64,000 bases of DNA. Origin: Warburgia ugandensis. Taxonomy: Eukaryota > Streptophyta > Magnoliopsida > Canellales > Canellaceae. The notes below the pieces were generated by a model. It was not told the origin of the DNA, ran no database searches, and saw only the letters and a program-made list of their open reading frames with translations. The stretch's first letter is position 1. Every line of letters begins with the position of its first letter. This document shows positions 25,274-40,517 of the stretch, one piece after another. The translations under genes and the position numbers were made by a program. The stretch lies in assembly GCA_035236585.1 (NCBI GenBank), contig CP141131.1, positions 17,955,103 through 18,019,102 on the forward strand, in the 5' to 3' direction.

Positions 25274-28200
25274 AGACCTTATCCCAATTAGGGGTCGGCC
25301 ACATGAATCTTATTCCTCCATTCCACTCTATTAAATACCATGTCTTCATTTAGTCCCAAAGTTTTTCAATCTTTCCTCACCACTTCTATCCACGTTCTTT
25401 TGGGCCTTCCCCTTGCCCTTTTAAAACTTTCTACTTGTATTGCCTCACTTCTTCTAACCGGTGCCGTTGTTGGTCTCCTTTGAACATGTCCAAACCATCT
25501 AAGTCTAGTCTCCCTCATCTTATTACCTATTGGTGCTATCCCTAAATTTCCTGGAATATTTTCATTTCAAATTCTATCTTTTCTTGTCTTAGCACTCATC
25601 CATCCCAACATCCTCATTTCGGCGACGCTCATCCTGTGAGTATGATGTTCCTTAGCTGCCCAACATTCTGATCCATAGAGCATGGCCGGCCTTATGGCCA
25701 TCTTATAGAATTTTCCTTTTAGTTTGAGTGGCACTCGTCGATCACACAAAACTCCAGATGCACATCTCCATTTGTTCCAACCCGCTTGAATTCTCTCGAT
25801 AACCTCCCTCTCAATCTATCCACTCTCTTGAATTATTAATCCTAAGTACCGAAAGTGGTCTTTGACAGGAACTTCTTGATTATCAATCTTGACTGGTATT
25901 CTACTCCTACTCTCCTTGCTAAAATTACATTCCATATATTCTGTCTTAGTTCGACTAATTTTAAATCCTTCAAATTCTAATGCTTCTCTCCATAATTCTA
26001 GCTTTATGTTTACACCCTCCCTTGTCTCATCAAGTAAGACTATATCATTTGCAAATAACATGCACCAGGGAATCTCCTCGTGTAGATGTTTTGTTAGCTC
26101 ATCCATAACCAATGTGAAAAGGTATGGACTCAATGCCAATCCTTGGTGCAATCCTATAGTGACAGGAAAATCACCAGTCACACCACTAGTGGTCTTAACA
26201 TTTGTTACTGCTCCCTCATACATATCTTTAATTATGTCTATATATCCTTGGGAAACCCCTTTACCACCCAACACTCTCCATATTAACTCTCTGGGGACTC
26301 TATCATAAGCTTTCTCTAAATCAATAAAGACCATGTGGAGGTCTTTCCTCCTTTCCCTATATTTCTCTACTAATTGTCTCAGTAAGAAAATAGCCTCCAT
26401 GGTAGATCTCCCAGGCATGAAACCAAACTGATTCTCTGATACACTTATTTCATGACGCAGCCTCTTCTCAATCACTCCTTCAAAAAGTTTCATAGTGTGG
26501 CTCATAAGTTTGATCCCTCTATAATTAGTGCAGCTCTGTATGTCTCCTTTATTCTTATACATTGGTACAATAGAACTTTTCCTCCACTCATCAGGCATTT
26601 TCTTTGATTTTATAATCTTGTTAAACAACTTGGTCAACCAAACTACCCCAATGTCTCCCATATGCTTCCAAACCTCTATTGGTATACCATCAGGCCCCAT
26701 GGCCTTTCTTGATTTTATCTTTTTCAAGGCCTCTTTTGCTTCAGGTATTCTAATCCTACGTTCATACCTATAATATCCAATGTTATTTTGATTTATAGTA
26801 TTTTCAATCCCTATATTCTCAGGGCCATTGTCATTTAACAATTTTTGAAAGTATGTTTCCCACCTTTGTTTGATCTCATCATCTTTGACTAATACCCGTT
26901 GATCATCGCTTCTAATACACCTAACATGATCTAAGTCCTTACCCTTCTGTTCTCTTACTTTTGCAAGTTTAAACACATCTTTCTCACCTTCTCTTGTTCC
27001 TAGTCTATTGTAGAGCTCATCATATGCTTTAAGTTTAGCCTCACTTACTATTCTCTTAGCAACGTTTTTAGCATTCTTATATTGCTCATAGTTTTCATTA
27101 TTTCTAATCTTCTGCCATACTTTAAAACGCATCCGTTTTTCTTTAAAATGTTCAGTTTGCAAATGATTTATGTAAACAGTGTCTCATAGTGTGATGAATG
27201 TGATAACATACTAATTTAGCATCAAATTGAAATCAAAATTATCACATAATATGGAAATTATCATTTAATTATGCCATATTACTTTCTGGAACTATTAATT
27301 ATCACGGAATAGAGATATATGTGGAAAACCATGCAGTACCTTGTTCTGTTCTTCTCTAAGTCATAAAGATCTTAGACTAGGGAAAATGCTAAGAAGTTTG
27401 CTCTGTACGTTGCAGAGTATCGCAATTACAAATTCAAGCTGAATTCATGTTGTGGGCTATTTTTGTTAACTTAAGAAATAGCATCTATAATTCTTTTGGG
27501 CAAGCTCTTCATGTATCCTCTTTTTCCATAATTTTATGTCTATTTTCTTCTGGATGCACAAATTTCTGTTGCTTACTTGATGATTCCTTAGCATCCGATC
27601 AGTTTTCATTGCATCAAACTCCCAAAAGTTTAAATTCATTTGAAGACTGTAATTTCACTTATAATGGCATTCTATGCTTTCATCGGTAAATTGCCACTAT
27701 GGATGTACCGTCAGACATTTTATATCAACTTTGCATATAGAAGTGAAAAACACAGTAGAGTTGTGAGAATCTTATTTAGATTGCTAATATCTCCTTGTTG
27801 CTGCATTTTGTAATTCTGATAGCCACCCGCCTCTTGATCATACAGGCTGCGACTGCTGGTCCTCTATGTTTTCTACAAACTTAAAAATTATAGCAGAATG
27901 TGCTAAGAATCACAATTATTGGATACAATGTTAAGGAAAACCATTTGAAGTCTCACTAAAAGTTCTATGATTTCAGCTCGAGGGACTAAGAACAACTGGG
28001 CTTAGAGAATTTTGGCCCTAATCCTGCCATATCAACTAAGGGGCAGCCCCGGTGCATGAAGCTCCCGCTATGCGGGTTCCGGGGAAGGGGCGGACCACAA
28101 GGGCCTAAAGTACACAGTCTTACCTTGCATTTTGCAAGAGGCTCTTTCCATGCCTTGAACCCATGACCTCGAGGTCACATGATGACAACTTTTACCATTG

Positions 28201-31200
28201 CGCCAAGGCTCCCCTTCAATCCTGCCATATCAACTCTAGCTCAAAAAATCACAAACTTGCTGAACTCTAGGAAACTTGATTCACCATTTTAGAATCTGTT
28301 GGAGTTCTCAAAGTCTGATTGCTGTTGCAGTTTTGAGAAACCAACTTCTAGTTGAAGCTGGACTTGAGTCGCAATCATGTTGATCCAAAGCATTGAGGTT
28401 TTAAACTATGTAGTCAACTTGAGGAATTCGATTACCTGTTCTATGATATCTTTTTTCTGTTGTTTTGGTTGTGAATCGTGAATGGTTAAGGCTATTCTGT
28501 ATTGTACTTTCTCATCAATATCTAGATGTGCTGTATGAATTACATCTAAATTACACATTGCATCGTATGTAATGATTGCTTACCTGGCTGCAAAAATTTC
28601 ATGTAGGTAACTTGGTAATGCAGGAGACACGTGAAGAAAATTTTATTTAGATAGCTGTTACAAAGAGCATCTATGTTAGGGATCTTGTATATGCCCACCC
28701 TAATGTGCCCCATTTTATGTTCATACACTATTGGCATTTCTATTAACATGAAAGCCCATTCTTTTCTGTAAAAGGACACACATAACCTACTTTATAGCAT
28801 GCGGTAATATTTTATGAGTTCTAGAACAACCATGGACAAGTGTGTCTTGGTGTCATGTTCTTTTTTGTTACTATGGTTTAGGAGCACGTCAATATATGAA
28901 AGTAGTATGCTTTGTTATTTTAGCTTGTTTTCATCTTTAAATGAGCACAATGGTCAGAATTTGTTATGGATTGAAGAAGGACACATCACTGTACTTCTAA
29001 GTGAATTGATGCTTTTTGGTTTCAGATTCCCTGAGAAAATTGGAGGAAACTTGCCAGGTGTTCACTATATCAGGGATGTTGCTGATGCTGATTCACTAAT
29101 CTCTTCATTGGTATATCTTTTTCACTTCATCTTCTTCTTTTGTTAGCTTCTTTTTCTCTCTTAAACTGGGTTAGGGCTAAAAGTTCCTTTAACACTACAA
29201 AATTCAGAATTCTACACCTAATTTCTTCTTCTCCTGTCCCATTCACCATGGGTAGCACATTCTTGGTTGTTGAGGATGTTCATCTTATCAACCAGTATGA
29301 AAGCAAATGATGTCTCATCCTGTGCCAAACCAAGATTCTGTCTGCATAGTCAAAGACTCAAGGTTGATGAACATCAGCCATTTAGAGATAGAACCAAGAG
29401 TTCCCTAACACGCTTTGAGTATTACTTCTATTATGTTCCCTTAAGGTCTCACTGGAAAAGGTAGGTTGAATGGTGTAACACCCCGGATTTTTAAGACAAT
29501 TTATTATTATTATTTAATAATGGCATTTTAAATAAGAGCATTTGGGATCCCATGAGAAAAGATTTATTTAACATTTTACTAAACCTATCTTAAAAACTCC
29601 GGGTGTTAATTTTCCTTTCACAAAATGGCGTACATGTAATTTAAACATAAATAAATAATCCGCGTATAAATCAACGTCAAATAAATAGGCGCCTTTATTT
29701 TAAATCAAATAAACGTTCAAAAGACAATAATAATATGGCCAGTCTATCCATCATAACATCCCATATAAATGTCCAATATATGTCCAAAGATCTAAATCAC
29801 ATCCAAATATAAAGTATCTGATCCATAATAAAAATCCAAATGATAATCCTGTTTAATGGCTCACATCAGCTCTCCAAATATAGAAAAATGGTCTTCGACT
29901 CTCACGACTTCTCAACAGCCTTGCCTTTCCTGTTATTGCGCTCGAGATCTAAGGCATTGCAAAACAAAGCAATGCCTCGACAAGCTATAAAGCTTGTGTG
30001 TGTAGGTACATAGACAATTAATGTAATAAATGAAAGAAATAATGAACAACACTGATAAATAGTCTAACACTTATGAAAATAGTGATATCATAATGCCATG
30101 TTCAAATAAATGCCAATTTATTCCATATGCTAAAACATGCAAATCATAGAGTTAAAACATGACATGAATCAATAAAATGGAGCATACAACAAGAATAAGG
30201 GCACCCTAAGGTAATGGGTCCCACCACATCGCACTAACATCCCTGATCAGGAGTACACATAGTCAACATCTGAGTGTCGTCACACCCAGGCATATAATCC
30301 ATAACCATGCTCATCATACATGCACACATAATAAGAATATGGGCCATCATCTTTGCAAGGGTGGCAACCCTCCATGGGTATCAACCACTGCCGCTCTCCG
30401 TCGACACCATAACGGGAGACTTAGCGTCTGTCCCCATGGAAAGGCTCAGATCGGTAGTGTGGACTATCCATGTTACCAAACCCTTACCGAATGCCATCTA
30501 TGGGCAGGTGTCTATCATATTACAAACTCATCACATCATAATCTCGGAAGGTGGGTGGCCGGCCCCATCCCTCCTATAAAGCATGGCCCACGGCGAGAGC
30601 ACCGTCATCAAATATAAAACACGGAAATCATATGTATATGCTAAAACTCAAGAGCACTTATAGCTTGCAATCCCCAAGACATGCCCCTCATCCTGGGTTT
30701 GCTTTATAAAAGGACAGAATTTAATAAGCCTCTATTCTCATTTCCATGTAAATCCATGCATTTTTCTATATATATAATAAGAAATAAATCTCTAATTAAG
30801 CATAACTAATTAACATCATGCTTGTACCATCATTTTAAATAAGTTTATTCGGTAAAAGAATTCAATTTGGAATAACCATCACGTACACGATATCGCATGA
30901 AATCCATGGTAAATAAAAATCGCAATTTAAAACACAATCACACATGATGCTATTGTTTAAACATGGTTTAAAATCAAGGCAAAACATTAGTTGTCGTCAC
31001 CTACCTCGGTGTGAGATCACTAGCTTAATAACTCCATTTAATTGGTATATTCAAGTGCACACAGCATGTCACATCACTATTTTAAAATTTTTCTAAATAA
31101 AAAGTGGTCATTTCTAAGTTTTAAGTTAAAACTAGGTCCGTCGTCAATACGGTCAGCACGCCTCTTAGGATCGTGATTTGGACCTCTCTAGCTCTCCCAA

Positions 31201-34200
31201 AAATCAAGTTTTGGAAAAGCTACACTAAAATGGGGCACAGGGACCACCATAAGGTGGTTTAAACCGGCACGGCACCCTTTTTTGCCGGTTTACACCGGCG
31301 TGCACGGGCGCACGGACGCGCGCCGACGCGCGGGCGTCGTACGGGACGCGCGCGTGCGTCACGGTCGCCGGGACGCGCCGCGTCCCGGTCCCACCGCGGC
31401 CGGCCAACGGCGGAGTCCCGCACGCGCGCGGCGCGCCGCGCACGCGTGCAACAACGACGTCATACGACGTGCCGTCCTTCACGTGCGTCTCCGCGTGCGT
31501 CTGGCGTCGGCCCGGCGCGCCAACGCTGGCAGCAGATTCTTGTGGAGAAGGCAAGGATTACGGTCGCCTCGGCTGAGCTACGAGCTCCGTTTTGCGTGAT
31601 TTTTGCGCCATTTTCTTCAGAATTCTCTCTAGAATCCATTTATGCCCTCCTTTTGCACTAATTTTTCCAAAACCCATGGTTTTTAAACGATTTTTCCCAA
31701 GTTCCTAAAAACATCCCTAGGTACTGGTTTTTGGATTTTCTGGAGAAATCCACCGTTGGATCACTCCCAAATTTAAAGGGTTTGCTCTTGGGTCTCTTGT
31801 GCACTAGTTGGACGGTGCGATTTCCAAACGGACAACGTTTGGTCTATGAAATCACGCTCCAACAATAGCGTGCACAAAGCCCCCAAAAAATCCGATTTTT
31901 TTTCCTAATTTTTAAATGGTTTTCTAATTAATTTTCTAATTAATAAATACAGAAAAACATGGATTTGAGGCTTACCTTGTGCCTGGTCAGGTTTGCTCGT
32001 GTTCTTGTAGGGGCTCCACTCACCTGGAAACCCGGATTTTTGCAGGTCTAGGGTTTTGCGTAGCATTCATGGAAAACGCTCAAAGTGGAGCGTTTTGGCT
32101 CCTAGAGGAGCATAGATATAGGGTTTTATAGTCTTGGGGAAGAGAAACTCTTCCCCATCTTTCCACGTCTCTCCGGCGATTTTCGACCGGTAGAGACGTG
32201 TGGAAGACGGGGTGCCAGTATCAATTTGGACCCCTGTCTAATACGTCTCTACCAAATGACCAAATTGCCCTTCCAACTTTGACGGCTCATAACTCCCTCG
32301 TTTGAGCTCCGTTTTTCACGTTCTTAGTGGCGTTGGATTCGTATCGACGAGCACTTTCTAATTATTATGTTTTCAGGAAATAATTTCATCCATAAATTTT
32401 TATTTTAATTTATTTAATAATTTCCTATTTTTATCTTAAAAATTAAGGATATTACAAATGGTCCAATCACCGTAACCATGTCTATGCATAACAAGAGGAT
32501 GAGCAAAGCTGCCATAACCATCCTGTGAAATTTTTCTAACTATCCTTTGTTGATTTGTTAATGCATACTTTACTCCAGTTATAAGTAAGTTATTAATTTC
32601 CAATCCCTCTTTTTGTTGTCATCTGGTAGACCCTTATGTCCCATGTTTTTCCCATTCAACCCTAAATATTGATGTGTTTCCACGTCAGTGTAACTTCTGT
32701 TTTATCTTGAAAAGGACAATGTGGTTGAACTCTTTGCATACCATAGACCCTTTGACGTCCTCCCCTTCCCCAAACCCCGCATATGAAGGAGCTTCGTGCA
32801 CCATGCTGACCCTAATGTGGTTGAACTTTCCCATCCTCCCTCCTTGGTAACCCCTTATACCCCTTACTGTTTCATCAGTCCCCTCTCCAAAGACATGAAA
32901 CTGTGAAAAGCCCACACAAATCTTTGAACTTACTCAATTCCAATAGTGACCTGATCAAACTTTTCAAACCATGCCTTTGGGCTATTGTTTAAGGCTACAT
33001 GTTGCTTACTGTTATTAAAAAAGGGCAGCCCCAATGCACGAAGCTCCCGCATATGTGGGGTCCGAGGAAGGGGCAGACCACGAGGGTCAATAGTACGCTC
33101 TCTTACCTTGCATTTTGCAAGAGGCTGTTTCTACGCCTTAAACCCATGACCTCAAGGTCACACGACAACAACTCTACCATTGCGCCAAGGCTCCCCTTCT
33201 GCTTACTGCATTTATATGACTGAGAATATGATATCAGGAGTCGAGATTCCTCTTTGAACTTCAAGAAGTGCTGCATGCAAAACCAAAAGAAATACAAAAG
33301 TACAAATATAAACCTGACCATTTCCTTTCTTCTGCTATTGATGAAAGTGTCAACGCAGAATCTCATGGGATGAGTAACACCAAACAATGACTTGTTTTCT
33401 TCCCAGATAATTTAGGATTTGTGTATGGGTACTATAAGAGAATTCCGCCTCCTATATTATGGCGGGGGCGGGGGAGGTGGGGCACAGTTCATTAAGTGGA
33501 CAATCCTATAGTTTGATATAAGGATGACCAAAATTGAGTTGGTTTCATGTAGAGTCCTCGGACAGTTGGGAACCTTAAAAATCACCCCACTCACCAGTAC
33601 TCTCTCACCTTTCCTACTTTCCCTCTTACCTTTTTCTTCTACTTTAACTTTCTAAATCTCTTCCTCTCTTTCTATATGCGTTAAGTTCTGTGTGTGCATT
33701 ATGTTGTGTGCACGTGTCTTCTCTAGTTATTATGCAATTGTTTTTGTAACAGGCCTCTGTTGCTTTCAGGAGAGAGCAAAGAAGGTTGTCATTATTGGTG
33801 GTGGTTATATTGGCATGGAGGTTGCTGCTGCTGCTGTTGGTTGGAAACTTGATACCACTGTATGATTGCAATTCTGTTGTAATCGAACTTGTGATTTGTC
33901 ATTGATATAATGGGCGTTGCCTAGAGCATTGACTCCACCAAAATATTTTGACTCTGCATGTCATATAAGACATGAAACTTTGTCATATTTTCATCTAGCC
34001 AATACTTTGAATGGAAACTCTCGAATAAATTGATGTCCACATATTTTTCTTTATAAATTCAATATAATGAACTGTTAATTGTTGCGCTTAAAATTCAAGA
34101 CAACTCAGTTGGAAAATGTTTCTGCTACAGTAGAATTTGCATAAGCCTTCATAAGCTAAACCTGATTAAGTTGGAGAAAGTTCCACTCCTGTTATCAGGC

Positions 34201-34641
34201 TTATTGATTATGAATTTATTGCTGAAGGTTTCATGTGAAATCTTTAATTCAGTATTCCTTCCTACAAAGCCTTTTCACGTTTGAGTCATACTATATCTTC
34301 CTGGAGTACCTTGTTCTGTCTAAGCTTGCAGAGCAGCGATCTTTGACCTCAAGAGGCATCCACTTTACCTAAAGAGACCCTTAAGCAAAAGTAATCAGCC
34401 TCTCCCCATTGTGCAATATTTTGAAGAAGGGTCTCTTATTTGAGTGACATTTTTCATTCAGCATGAGATTAGCCATCTTATACTTTGATGACACTCTTGT
34501 TCAAAAATACTTCAGCTACCCACTTCAACTAATAGAAAATTATAGAAAATTTTGAGACATTTCTCATTTGGTATTCAAATTCATCCTTGTTTTCAATGGA
34601 GGAAAAAGATTCGTGTAGCCGACCCCAAATCGGGATAGATC

Positions 34642-34680
<39 letters not shown>

Positions 34681-37600
34681 AGTGAACTATACTAAGAATT
34701 AGGCAATGAGAAGATGCTCAGAAACATGATGGTTTGTACTTAGAAGCTTTTAAACAACATGTAAGTAATCTGGGTTGGTACCTTATAAATATGGATTACA
34801 AAGTGGGAATTGCAAATCCTGTCTTCTCAAATTGCTTCATAAGATCCTTGTGGCATAATAGTGAGGACTAGATATAGAAAGCAAACTTAACCTGGTAAAA
34901 GAGTAGTGTTGAAACTTCTAGTTTCTGGTAATACTGAGAAAGTGCAGTCAGGAAGGAATCAGAGTGACCTTTACAGGATTATTTTGAAGGTCAACAATTG
35001 AAATTCATGAACATTTCTACTGAAGAAGGACGTAGACAGCATTGTGGAACTACTGGCATTCATAATGAGGGAGGCAGGGCACTCCGTCCAAAATAACTTG
35101 TATAGGTAACATTGAGGTACTGTATAGTGTCCCATAAGTTCAACATGTTTTCTATCATAGGAATCTTCTTGAGTTCTATGCTTTAGCAGTTCTGTATCGA
35201 AAAATCTTCCCTCTATTAAAGGGTGTTCTGCTTAGATGTCAAAAATGATAAACTTTGCATAGAGTTTAAGCTGATGACTTTTTATCTCAATATTTCTGTT
35301 TTGATACATTTACTTGGAGCAACTTGTGTAAGAAGGAACTGATAATTTAGATTAGGGTGTTAGCTTATGTGATAAAAATGAATAATTTGTGTCACCATCA
35401 AAGAAGTTAGTATTGACATGTAGATACATGAAACAAGATGGATGCTTTGTCTTCTTTTTCTGTTGTTTGGTTTCTTGCCTTAAGCTTCAAAATATTAGTT
35501 TTAAAATTTTGATTCTTGTCAATAGATTTTAGGAATTAATCCCTTGATACTTTCTCTTATTCCACCAATGTGTGTTAGTATTGTTTGTCTAGATTTCTTA
35601 CCCTGTGTAATTGAGCTATTTTCTGCTCTCTCTGATTTTATATTCCTCTTATGTTTCTGGCCTTACATGACTTCAGTAAATCAGCTTTTATAGTTGGAAT
35701 TTTGGAAATTTTTTATGAAATACCGTTTCCTGCCTTGCTTCATGGCTCCAATTTTGGTTAGTCAGTCTGGCCAGAGTAGGCATGGTGGTTGCAGCTCTAT
35801 TCTATGTCAGTGCACTTCTCTCGATAAGAAGTTACAACTTCCTGAATGATAATGGCTGCATAATGTTGCAGCTCTATTCTATGTCAGTGCACTTCTCTCT
35901 GTAAGAAGTTACAACTTCCTGAATGATAATGGCTGCATAATGTTGCATTTTCTGCTTTACAAATTGTTTTCTTAATGATGGGTTGATTCTTTTAGAAATT
36001 CTGCTTTTTACATAATTCTTTAGGTTAATTCTCAAGAAACCTTGGTAAACTTTTACCAAACTTGTTTGAACTCATATACGTCACATCAGCCAAATGCTAT
36101 TAGAACTAGGTTTCTGTTGCAATAAGGCTCTGATATTAGTTTTAATGATGATTTTTCCTTTTATAGTTACAGATGCAATCTTTGGTAGTTTTTCTTGCCA
36201 GAAAATTGCCTATACATACTCTCTGTTGTTCCTTTGGTTAGGACATTCACCTTTAGCTTGATGGTATTTTACTGACAATAGTTTAAACAGATCATATTTC
36301 CTGAGGGTCATCTTATGTCACGACTTTTTACTCCTTCCCTAGCTGGGAGGTATGAAGAACTCTATCAAGAGAATGGTGTTAAATTCTTGAAGGTATGATT
36401 CTGCTTTTACATTTAAAAGAGCAGATTATAGTAAAAAACATGTGGATTGTGCTTAATGAAATTTCTTGTATGTACATATTGATTAGGGCATTCTTATCAA
36501 CAAAATTGAAGCTGGTTCCGATGGAAGGGTGGCTGCAGTCAAACTTGAAAATGGTTCTGCTGTTGAAGCAGACACGGTATTTCTTTTCTTCCAGTTTTGT
36601 GGTTCAGAATGATTCAATGATATTTGTTAATCAAAGCAGTAAAGGAGTTTTCCAGGGTTAGCATCTCAATACCCAAAGTTTTATTCATAGTTTCAATTTC
36701 ATAACTGATTTCTAAGGTTAACATCAGGCTCAGTTATTACAAAATAAAAGTATTTATTCATCTTCTCATTGAAGATTAAGGAACTTTTCATTTTATCCTA
36801 GTGATTCAATTTCATTTTAGTGCCGAGTGATGGACTTATTCAACCTTCTAAATGATCATGGATCACACAACTTTCACTGACTACCATGAACTGTTGATAT
36901 TGTTCACTGAAAAAAATGACTTTCTAAATCATGAAGTTTTTTCATGGAAAAAGTCCCTTCCATCCTCTTATATAAAATGTGAAATTCACTTAATCTCCCT
37001 TTAAAAATGCCATACTTTTATTACATTGTGCCACTAGCTGGAAGGCCACGTATTACATGTTAGCAGTCTTATTAGAATAAATATTTCATGCATAAGCTCA
37101 TTGATTTGATTTTTCACTCAAGTTTCTTTTGTCACAAGTATGTATGGGATCTCCTTTCACTCTTTGTGCATTTTTAGAAAGGTGCTAGAGATAAAGTTTA
37201 CTCCTCTGAGTTCTCTCAAGTGAAGAATCAATAACCACAACTACTTCAGCATCATATCTTGAAACCGGCACCATACTAAAGACTAAACAAAACCCTCTTC
37301 TTTTCTAAGGATAAAAATGCAACTGAATCACATGCAATAATGGCAGCACTCAAGTCTCTTGGTTGAAGAATCAGATTGATTACTGGTGACTAGAAGTATG
37401 CCCATAAACTTCTGAATAACCCTGTGATTATCAATTCCTGGCGGCAACTTTTTTTCTTTTTTTCCTTGTATTATTTTCTTCAATGATAGGGTACTTAAGG
37501 GCCTTTTGGTACATGCTTCCATCAAATAATATGATGTGAGAAAGGATAAGGAGAGAACTCATACTAAGGAGATTGACAATGTTTTTTCTTATGTTGGAAG

Positions 37601-40485
37601 CAGAGTTTTACATACATACGCTAGAATTTAAAAGATAAAAGTACCTGTAATGAAGATTGTCTACATTTTTATGTCTGATTAACTTTCCACTGTATAGGCA
37701 ATCACATAAGATAGAAAGCTATTACTCACTAGAAGGCAATAACATGCCAATGTAGTTATCAAATTCTCCCTGCCTTCATCATCATCATCATCAAGACCTT
37801 ATCCCAATTAGGGGTCGGCCACATGAATCTTATTCCTCCATTCCACTCCATTAAAAACCATGGTTTCATTTAGTCCCAAAGTTTTTAAATCTTTCCTCAC
37901 CACTTCGATCCACGTTCTTTTGGGCCTTCCCCTTGCCCTTTTAGAACCTTCAACTTGTATTGCCTCACTCCTTCTAACTGGTGCCGTCGGTGGCCTCCTT
38001 TGAACATGTCCAAATCATCTAAGTCTAATCTCCCTCATCTTGTTACCTATTGGCGCTATCCCTAAATTTCCTCTAATATTTTCATTTCTAATTCTATCTT
38101 TTCTTGTCTTACCACTCATCCATCTCAACATCCTCATTTCTGCGACACTCAACCTATGAGTATGATGTTCCTTAACTGCCCAACACTCTGATCCATAGAG
38201 CATGGCAGGCCTAATAGCCATCCTATAGAATTTTCCCTTTAGTTTGAGTGGCACCCGCCGATCACATAAAACACCCGATGCACTTCTCCATTTGTTCCAA
38301 CCTGCTTGGATCCTCTGGGTAACCTCCCTCTCAATCTCTCCACTCTCATGGATCAATGATCCTAAGTATCGGAAGTGGTCTCTCATGGGGACCTCTTGGT
38401 TATCAATCTTGACTGGTGCTCCACTCCTACTCTCCTTACTAAAATTACATTCCATATATTCTGTCTTAGTTCTGCTAATTTTAAATCCTTCCGATTCTAA
38501 TGCTTTTCTCTATAACTCTAGCTTTATGTTTACACCCTCCCTTGTCTCATCAAGTAGGACTATATCGTCTGCAAATAGCATGCACCAGGGAATCTCCTCA
38601 TGCAGATGTCCAAGGAAGATAAGCTCTATGTTCTCCACACTGACACGTGTTCTCAAGAGATTCCTAAAATAACAAACCAATTAATAATGTGCATGTCTCA
38701 TGAGAAGTACAAGAGAAGCTAAATTCCCACATCAGGGTGTACAAATTATCACCGAGTTGTGCAAAGAAGAATGAGAAACCAACATTGATGAACAAATTCA
38801 CTTGCAGCTGAAAAGGAAAATAGAAAGCCTTTCACATACAGAAGTCATAAAGTTTTTTCATTAAGCTTTTCCCCATTTAGCCTTAAAAACCCTAATAATT
38901 TTAGGAAAAAAGAGAAATCTTGGTATGAAGGCAATTTAATCCCTGGTACTTATGAGAAAGAGAATTTCAGAATGCCTTATGATTTGATGCTAGTGAAACA
39001 GACAACAACAAGGTTATTTTAAAAGAATGTAAATTGTGTGTTTCAGAATGCCTTATGATTTTATGCTAGTGAAATAGACAACAACAAGGTTTTTGTAAAA
39101 GAATGTAAATTGTGTGTTTCAACAAAAAGATGTAGCAGCTGTCAATGCCATGAATAACAACTCTTGATGGATCTTGAGACTTGTTATATGGACCAAAATA
39201 TGATTTAACAGGAATTTTCAGGATGTTTCAGACACAAGCAGATCCATGGATTGGAACAGAACATATGGCAAATTTTGTAAAGGAAAAGAGGAAGATATGA
39301 AATGATAACATCCACCAAGTGTTTTCTCTAAATTGGATGAGTTTGTCTTAAGAGAAGCTTAAGTGCTCGCATAAGGACAACCTTGAACTAGGGGCAGCCC
39401 TGGTGCACGAAGCTCCCGCCTATGTGGGTTCCAGGGAAGGGGCGGACCACAAGGGCATATAGTACGCAGCCTTGCTTTGCATTTTGCAAGAGGCTGTTTG
39501 CACGCCTTGAACCCATGACCTCAAGGTCACACAACGACTACTTTTATCGTTGCACCAAGGCTCCCCTTCAAGGACGACCTTGAACTGTGGATTGAAAATC
39601 CTTGTTTGCATGAAAAAATCAAGCTTTACAGCTATCAGTCGAGCTGTTAATAACTTCCGATAGCCCAAACATCTTTAGTATTAGACATCACTTCCAGAAG
39701 CCTAACAGAAAATGAGCACTAGCAATCATGCTATGATACAATGTTAACAAATGACATGCATGCAAGAGAACCAAGAAAATGAAAGCTTCTCTGTTCTTCC
39801 CACAAAAACCTGTAAATTTGCAATAACAGGATCTAACGTTGCATTAACCCACTTAAAAGCATGTGATATGAAAAAATTACAACTGTGCAAGAAAACTATA
39901 AAACTCGGTATGCACCACCAATTCTCTTTTACTTGGCTTACTACAAATGGAAGCTGCAAAACTTTGTAACAATGTACTACCTTATAAGAAGAGAGGAGGT
40001 AAGATGTCTTATCAGTCTTAACTTGTTGAGTGTTCCTTTGAGATGGCGAAATTCTTACTGTGTTGTAAAAGGTTTTTATGTGATTAAGATTGTAAGTTTG
40101 TAGTCTTCATTTTCTCCTCTTTAGTTTTCATATATCTTTATCCATGAAATATCAATACATCATTTTCCATGAGAGTTTATATTTCTACAATTACAATTAC
40201 ATTCTTGTAAATCTGCTCTTTCCTTCATGGATGTTTCATGATTTAATTTGATGTCTCGTATCCATGTTGGATCAAAAGTAGGAATTGAATGTATCTAAAA
40301 GCTCTTACATATGAAGGTTATTGTTGGAATTGGAGCAAAGCCAGCTGCCAGCCCCTTTGAGATTGTGGGCTTGAATGCCACAGTTGGAGGAATACAGGTG
40401 TGAAGAATGCTTGTTATTAAATTCATTCAGATTGACACCCCGTTTTAACTTGTAAATGCTCCTCATGGTGTATCATTACCTTGTT

Positions 40486-40517
<32 letters not shown>

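Noticed and set aside
31225..31661. GC-rich Arg/Ala-rich open frames of about 70-110 codons on both strands
   Set aside because: They are explained by the CpG-rich core of the solo LTR; frames are open because of base composition and the inverted copy near 63.4 kb does not preserve the proteins.
29474..32456. Complete non-autonomous LTR element rather than a solo LTR
   Set aside because: No internal repeat of its ends, no primer-binding site and no polypurine tract were found; one LTR with a 5-base target duplication is simpler.
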